A DNA stretch of 64,000 nucleotides, taken from contig JANPCX010000041.1 in the NCBI GenBank assembly GCA_031431125.1, positions 1 to 64,000 of the forward strand. Reading direction: 5' to 3'. The DNA comes from JANPCX01 sp031431125 (GTDB lineage: Bacteria > Pseudomonadota > Gammaproteobacteria > Burkholderiales > Burkholderiaceae_C). Both the position numbers and the translations under genes were made by a program. The notes under the pieces are model-generated. The model had not been told where the DNA came from, did not search any database, and saw only the letters and a list, made by a program, of their open reading frames with translations. Below, one piece after another: positions 59,793-64,000 of the stretch (position 1 is its first letter; every line of letters starts with the position of its first letter).

Positions 59793-62561
59793 TCAACCAA
59801 ACACCGCGTGCCACAAGGCCAATATGTGGCCGCGCTCTGACGCAAGAACGTCGGGCGTTACTTGGGTGGGTTTTTCGTCCAACCTGGCCTTGTGCTGGGC
59901 CCGGCGCAATTCGCGGTAAGCGTCGGCTGCGTGACTGCCGATGCCTGCGGGCAGCAAGCCGCAGCGCTCGCACGTGCGCAGCAGGGCAATGTTGCCGGCA
60001 TTGACCAGCAATTCAGGATGCTGCTGGGCATGTGCCAGCACCAAGAACTGCACGCAAAACTCCGCATCCATCATCCCGCCCGGGCTGTGCTTGACGTCAA
60101 AGAGTTCGCTTTTGATCGGATGGGCAGCGCGAACCTTTTCGCGCATGGTTTGAATTTCGGTGCGCAGCTGCGTTTCATCACGTGGTGCACACAAGACGCT
60201 GCCCCGCACGGCTTCAAAACGGTCACCCAATCGTTTTTCACCCGCGCACAGTCGGGCACGGCTCAAGGCTTGGTGTTCCCAGGTCCAGGCCGTGTTGCTG
60301 CCACGGCCGGTTTGGTAGTTCTCAAAAGAGGTGATGGATGTGACCAAGAGGCCGGAGTTGCCATTGGGTCGCAGTGCCGTGTCAATGTCGAACAACTCGC
60401 CCGCCGAGGTGCGAACGGTGAGCCAGGTGATGAGTTTGCGAACAAAAGCCCCATAAACCTCGGCCACATGGTCGGGGTCGTCTTCACCGCTGTCGTCGTA
60501 TACAAACACCACGTCGAGGTCGCTGCCGTAACCCAGCTCTTTGCCGCCTAACTTCCCGTAAGCGATGATGGCAAATTGCGGGTCGGGGCGATGTGCTTGT
60601 TTGAGGTGGCTCCAAGTCCACTGCAGCGTGCAGTCCAAGGTGGCATCGGCCAAAGCAGAGAGATCGTCGGCCACTTGCTCGACCGTGATGTGGCCTTCCA
60701 CGTCCCGCACCAAGGTGCGAAAGAGTTCGGCATGGTGCGCACGGCGCAGGGTGTCAATCAGTGATTCTTCATGGGCCTCGCCGCTGCGCTGCCAGGCGCG
60801 GTGCCGCTCTTGAAGTTCGGCCGTGAACTCGGCAGCAATGAAACGGCTGTGCAACAGACGTTCGTCCGCCAGTTCATCCACCACGCCGGGATAACGCATC
60901 AAATAGCGCATAGGCCAACGTGCCATGCCAAGCAAGTGCAGCAGCCGGCGTTGTACCTCGGGACGCTCTACGAGCAGTGCCAGGTAGTTCTCGCGCCGCA
61001 ACAAGGGTTCCAACCAATCGACGAATCGAAGCGCTGCGTCCATGTCGCATCGCCCTTCGGCAACCGCTTGCGCCGCCCGCCCGACGAGTTTGGCCAAACG
61101 CATCTTGCTTTCGTCGCGCAGCGACTGGATGCGGCTTTGTTCAGCCCAGGTTTGCACCCGGTTGCTCAAACCCGGCGGCAGTCGTTCGATGAACTCTGCG
61201 CTGTCGACAGGCACTGGGGGTAGACCGCAGCCCTTTCCTTTGCACGCTGCAGCGGCAGCGCCTGTTTGGCCCACGCTGAGCAGGGCGTCGAACTCCATGG
61301 CCACGAACTCGCGCACTTCGCCCAGTTTGTCCAGTAACTCGCAGGTGTCGGCCTTGCAGGGCAAATCAAGGCTCAGGGCGATCCAGCGCAAATCCAAATC
61401 GTCGGTGGGCAGCAAATGGGTTTGTTGGTCATCCAAAAACTGGATGCGGTGCTCCAGGCGACGCAGGAACACGTAGGCGTCGGCCAGTTTGTGTGCCTGC
61501 TCTTGGCTCATCAAGCCACCGGCAGCGAGTTTGTCGAGTGCCTTCAGTGTGGAACGCGTGCGAATTTCCGGAAATTGCCCGCCGCGCACCACCAGCAGCA
61601 GTTGCACGATGAATTCAATCTCGCGGATGCCACCGCGCGACAGCTTCACGTCGTTGGCCCGCTCGGGACGTCCGGCGGCGCGGCGCTGGGCTTCATCGCG
61701 CACTTTGCGGTGCAGTTGGCGCAATCCTTCAAACACACCGTAGTCGAGGTAGCGGCGGTAGACGAAGGCGGTGATCAAGGGGCGCATGGGCGAGGCCCTG
61801 CCGCTGGTGACGCTCTCACGCGGCGCCACCACCCGGCTTTTCAGCCAGGCGAAACGTTCCCATTCGCGGCCTTGAACCTGCAGGTACTCCTCCAGCATGG
61901 CCATGCTGACCGCCGCGGGGCCAGAGTTGCCGTTCGGTCGCAGCGCCAGGTCCACACGAAACACCTGGCCGTCTTCGGTGGTTTCGCCTATCAGTGCATA
62001 CAGCTGTTTGGCGACTTGTGCGAAGTACTCGTGGGCTGTGATGGGGTTCGCACCGTCGGTCTGGCCGTCTTCTTCGTAGACATAAATTAAGTCGATGTCG
62101 GATGAGACATTGAGTTCGCGGGCGCCGAGTTTGCCCATTCCAACGACCCAAAAATCGATGCGTTCTCCTGCTGCGTTGCACGGCACGCCGTGTTTGTCGT
62201 CCAGCCATTGGCGCGCGTGTTGCAGGGCCAAGTCAAGTGTGGTTTCGGCCAATTCCGTCATGGCCAAGGTGATGTCCTGCATCACCGTACCGTGTTCAAT
62301 GTCCAGAACTGCCAAACGTTCCAACACCAGGTGACGGGTGATGCGCAAGCTGCTGGCGAGGGTTTGTCCTTGCGCCAGCAGGGCGTTGACCGCCGCGTGC
62401 ACATCGTGCGTGCGCGGAATCGCAGCACAAGACAGCGGCAGGTGGCTCAACAAGGCCAGTTCATTCGCGTAACGGCGGCGAATGCGCTGCACATAGCGGC
62501 TGTGGGTGGCTAACGCAGCTGGGGGCTGGGCGACTGTGGCGATGGAACCGAGGGTGTCCAT
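59793..62561 (-). CDS. glnE: Glutamine synthetase adenylyltransferase/deadenylase
   Basis: A 922-residue bifunctional enzyme that attaches AMP to glutamine synthetase or removes it, according to PII signals. It has two nucleotidyltransferase domains, each with the paired aspartates: NVSSDIDLIYVYEEDGQ in the N-terminal half and GYGSDLDVVFVYDDSGE in the C-terminal half, with the central regulatory domain. Length and domain order match the family. It is divergent from the YhdP-family gene, the usual beta-proteobacterial neighbour. Confidence 0.96.
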   Translation of the reverse strand: MDTLGSIATVAQPPAALATHSRYVQRIRRRYANELALLSHLPLSCAAIPRTHDVHAAVNALLAQGQTLASSLRITRHLVLERLAVLDIEHGTVMQDITLAMTELAETTLDLALQHARQWLDDKHGVPCNAAGERIDFWVVGMGKLGARELNVSSDIDLIYVYEEDGQTDGANPITAHEYFAQVAKQLYALIGETTEDGQVFRVDLALRPNGNSGPAAVSMAMLEEYLQVQGREWERFAWLKSRVVAPRESVTSGRASPMRPLITAFVYRRYLDYGVFEGLRQLHRKVRDEAQRRAAGRPERANDVKLSRGGIREIEFIVQLLLVVRGGQFPEIRTRSTLKALDKLAAGGLMSQEQAHKLADAYVFLRRLEHRIQFLDDQQTHLLPTDDLDLRWIALSLDLPCKADTCELLDKLGEVREFVAMEFDALLSVGQTGAAAAACKGKGCGLPPVPVDSAEFIERLPPGLSNRVQTWAEQSRIQSLRDESKMRLAKLVGRAAQAVAEGRCDMDAALRFVDWLEPLLRRENYLALLVERPEVQRRLLHLLGMARWPMRYLMRYPGVVDELADERLLHSRFIAAEFTAELQERHRAWQRSGEAHEESLIDTLRRAHHAELFRTLVRDVEGHITVEQVADDLSALADATLDCTLQWTWSHLKQAHRPDPQFAIIAYGKLGGKELGYGSDLDVVFVYDDSGEDDPDHVAEVYGAFVRKLITWLTVRTSAGELFDIDTALRPNGNSGLLVTSITSFENYQTGRGSNTAWTWEHQALSRARLCAGEKRLGDRFEAVRGSVLCAPRDETQLRTEIQTMREKVRAAHPIKSELFDVKHSPGGMMDAEFCVQFLVLAHAQQHPELLVNAGNIALLRTCERCGLLPAGIGSHAADAYRELRRAQHKARLDEKPTQVTPDVLASERGHILALWHAVFG

Positions 62562-62661
62562 TGAGGGTCAGACCCGCTTGGGCGCGGCCAATGTGCCACC
62601 CCCTGTGCTAGATTGCCCGCCAGGCCATCCGACGGGTGGTCGTTTTTGCATTGCTGTCTTC

Positions 62662-64000
62662 ATGTCTTCCCTCCCGTCGGCCCCCAAAGTTTTCTTGTCG
62701 CGTCGCTGGCGCTGGGCTGGCTGGTGGCCGCCTCTGCGACACGCTTTGCGCTGGTTTGTTCGGCTCGGTCTGGGCGTGATAGCGGCCGTGTGGGGTCTGT
62801 TGTTATTGGCCTGGTTGTCCCTGCACTGGGTGATTCTGCCCCATCTGGAGCATTGGCGTAGCACCTTGGAAACCCATGCCTCAAAGGCTTTGGGGATAAC
62901 CGTGAAGTTGGGCCACATTCAGGTGCGCTCCAGTGGCTGGGTGCCTTCCATCGAGCTCAAGCAGGTTCAGCTATTGGACCCCGATGGACGGGTGGCACTG
63001 ACGCTGCCGCTGGTGACGGCAGCCGTGTCGCCGCAGTCGCTGCTGCATTTGGACCTGCGCTTGGACCAACTCATCATTGATGGCGCACAAATGGAGGTGC
63101 GTCGCAACGCACAAGGTCATGTGTTCATTGCGGGCTTGGACACACGGCTTGCCCAAAACAAAGGGCGTGCCGCGCATGACTGGTTGTTCAAGCAGCACGA
63201 GGTGGTGGTGCGTGGTGGCAGTGTGCAATGGGTGGACGAGTTGCGCGGCGCGCCGCCACTGGCGCTGACCGATGTGCAGCTGGTGGTGCGCAACAGCTTG
63301 CGCCGCCATCAGATTCGTTTAGACGCGACCCCGCCAGCAAGCTGGGGCCAGCGTTTCTCTGTGCGCGGCCGTTTTACTCAGCCCTTGCTCGCACGCCCTG
63401 GGGACTGGCAGCGCTGGACTGGTGCCGGCCACCTGGACATGCCGCAGGCGGACATCAGCGAGTTGCGCCGGTATGTGAGCCTGCCCTTTGAACTCCAAGA
63501 GGGTCAAGGCGGGCTGCGCGCTTGGGCCACGCTCAAATCGGGTGCCTTCGAGTCGGCCACGGTTGATTTGGCCTTGCGTGCCGTGGAGGCGCGTTTGGCA
63601 CCCGGTTTGGAGCCCTTGCGTTTGGAGCAGGTGTCTGGGCGTTTGGTTGGCAAGATCCACACTCGCCCCAGCAGCGGGTTCGCCAACAACGCGGACCAAC
63701 AAGAACTGGAGTTGGCCAGCAAGGGGCTGAGTTTTGCGACCCACGACGGCCTGATGTGGCCGCGTGGGGATTTTTCTTTCAAGGTTCAGCAGCGTACACG
63801 GGCCGATGGGCAGGTGCACGTGACGGGGGGCGAGCTTCTCGCGCCCCAAATCAACCTCGGTGTCCTGGCCGACATTGGCAGCCGCTTGCCCTTGGGCAGC
63901 GCGGTCAACAAACTCTTGCAAGAGGCCAGTCCGCAAGGCGAGATGTCTGGCCTCGTGCTGAAGTGGCAAGGTCCGCTGGACGCGCCCAGCACCTACCAGG
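62662..64000 (+). CDS. yhdP: YhdP/AsmA-family envelope protein (5' part)
   Basis: The first 446 codons of a large gene running off the window. After a Trp/Arg-rich cytoplasmic start (SRRWRWAGWW) comes a membrane helix (LGVIAAVWGLLLLAWLSL), then the AsmA-like repeat-rich periplasmic domain: LETHASKALGITVKLGHIQV, LKQVQLLDPDGRVALTLP, SLLHLDLRLDQLIIDG. YhdP-type proteins carry phospholipids to the outer membrane. The ATG at 62662 is the first in frame. The 100-base gap to glnE holds the divergent promoters. Confidence 0.88.
   Translation, partial: MSSLPSAPKVFLSRRWRWAGWWPPLRHALRWFVRLGLGVIAAVWGLLLLAWLSLHWVILPHLEHWRSTLETHASKALGITVKLGHIQVRSSGWVPSIELKQVQLLDPDGRVALTLPLVTAAVSPQSLLHLDLRLDQLIIDGAQMEVRRNAQGHVFIAGLDTRLAQNKGRAAHDWLFKQHEVVVRGGSVQWVDELRGAPPLALTDVQLVVRNSLRRHQIRLDATPPASWGQRFSVRGRFTQPLLARPGDWQRWTGAGHLDMPQADISELRRYVSLPFELQEGQGGLRAWATLKSGAFESATVDLALRAVEARLAPGLEPLRLEQVSGRLVGKIHTRPSSGFANNADQQELELASKGLSFATHDGLMWPRGDFSFKVQQRTRADGQVHVTGGELLAPQINLGVLADIGSRLPLGSAVNKLLQEASPQGEMSGLVLKWQGPLDAPSTYQ

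Noticed and set aside
1..64000. CRISPR arrays, tRNA and rRNA genes
   Set aside because: No regularly spaced repeats were seen, and I noticed no tRNA cloverleaf or rRNA segment by eye; a tRNAscan run would settle the tRNA point.

Overview
The window reads as a high-GC betaproteobacterial chromosome segment, most like Burkholderiales/Comamonadaceae (Limnohabitans, Rhodoferax and Hydrogenophaga relatives). This is inferred from the gene content and from neighbourhoods such as purC/purE-purK, lptD-surA-rsmA, tsaB-rimI-udg, leuS-lptE-holA, dapB-bamE/fur and hprK-ptsN/hpf. The genus cannot be fixed from the sequence alone. I saw no rRNA, tRNA or CRISPR array.

Layout. 1-946: scar of an IS21-like element with tandem terminal repeats, then a gene-poor stretch with at most one 47-codon membrane ORF. 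947-6.8 kb: purine synthesis (purC, purE, purK), a TPR-like protein, the chaperedoxin cnoX and the tRNA t6A gene sua5. 6.8-12.2 kb is accessory: two SGNH-type lipoproteins (one without its nucleophile), an AT-rich PEP-CTERM metalloprotease, and a complete class C-like group II intron sitting directly behind that gene's terminator. 12.3-19 kb: SemiSWEET/dacB, tsaB-rimI-udg and a PAS-GGDEF-EAL protein. 19-26 kb: LysR regulator, amgK, lptD-surA-rsmA. 26-35.9 kb: barstar/secreted barnase, malic enzyme beside a DctSR-like two-component system, thiL-pgpA-pncC, a VapBC-like pair. 35.9-45.4 kb: holA, lptE, leuS, exbBD, dapB, bamE, fur, hprK, ptsN, hpf. 45.4-47.8 kb: corA behind a structured leader and a PEP-CTERM protein behind a sigma-54 promoter.

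The most interesting block is 47.8-58.4 kb. A tightly packed leftward operon of about ten genes carries an FAD oxidoreductase, DUF1365, a Cfa-family lipid methyltransferase, a chalcone-isomerase-like protein, a GPH-type transporter, a DUF3833 lipoprotein, an SDR, an NTF2-like protein and a second flavoprotein. It is divergent from a MerR-type regulator with a complete cobalamin-binding signature (CarH/LitR type), followed by a ferritin-like diiron protein. This looks like a light- or B12-controlled membrane-lipid remodelling system. The window ends with a GST, a rhombosortase-like rhomboid protease, glnE and the start of a YhdP-family gene.

How the parts fit: much of the window serves the envelope (lptD, surA, lptE, bamE, dacB, amgK, PEP-CTERM and rhombosortase components, YhdP, the lipid operon) and nutrient control (fur, hprK-ptsN, glnE, maeB-DctSR).
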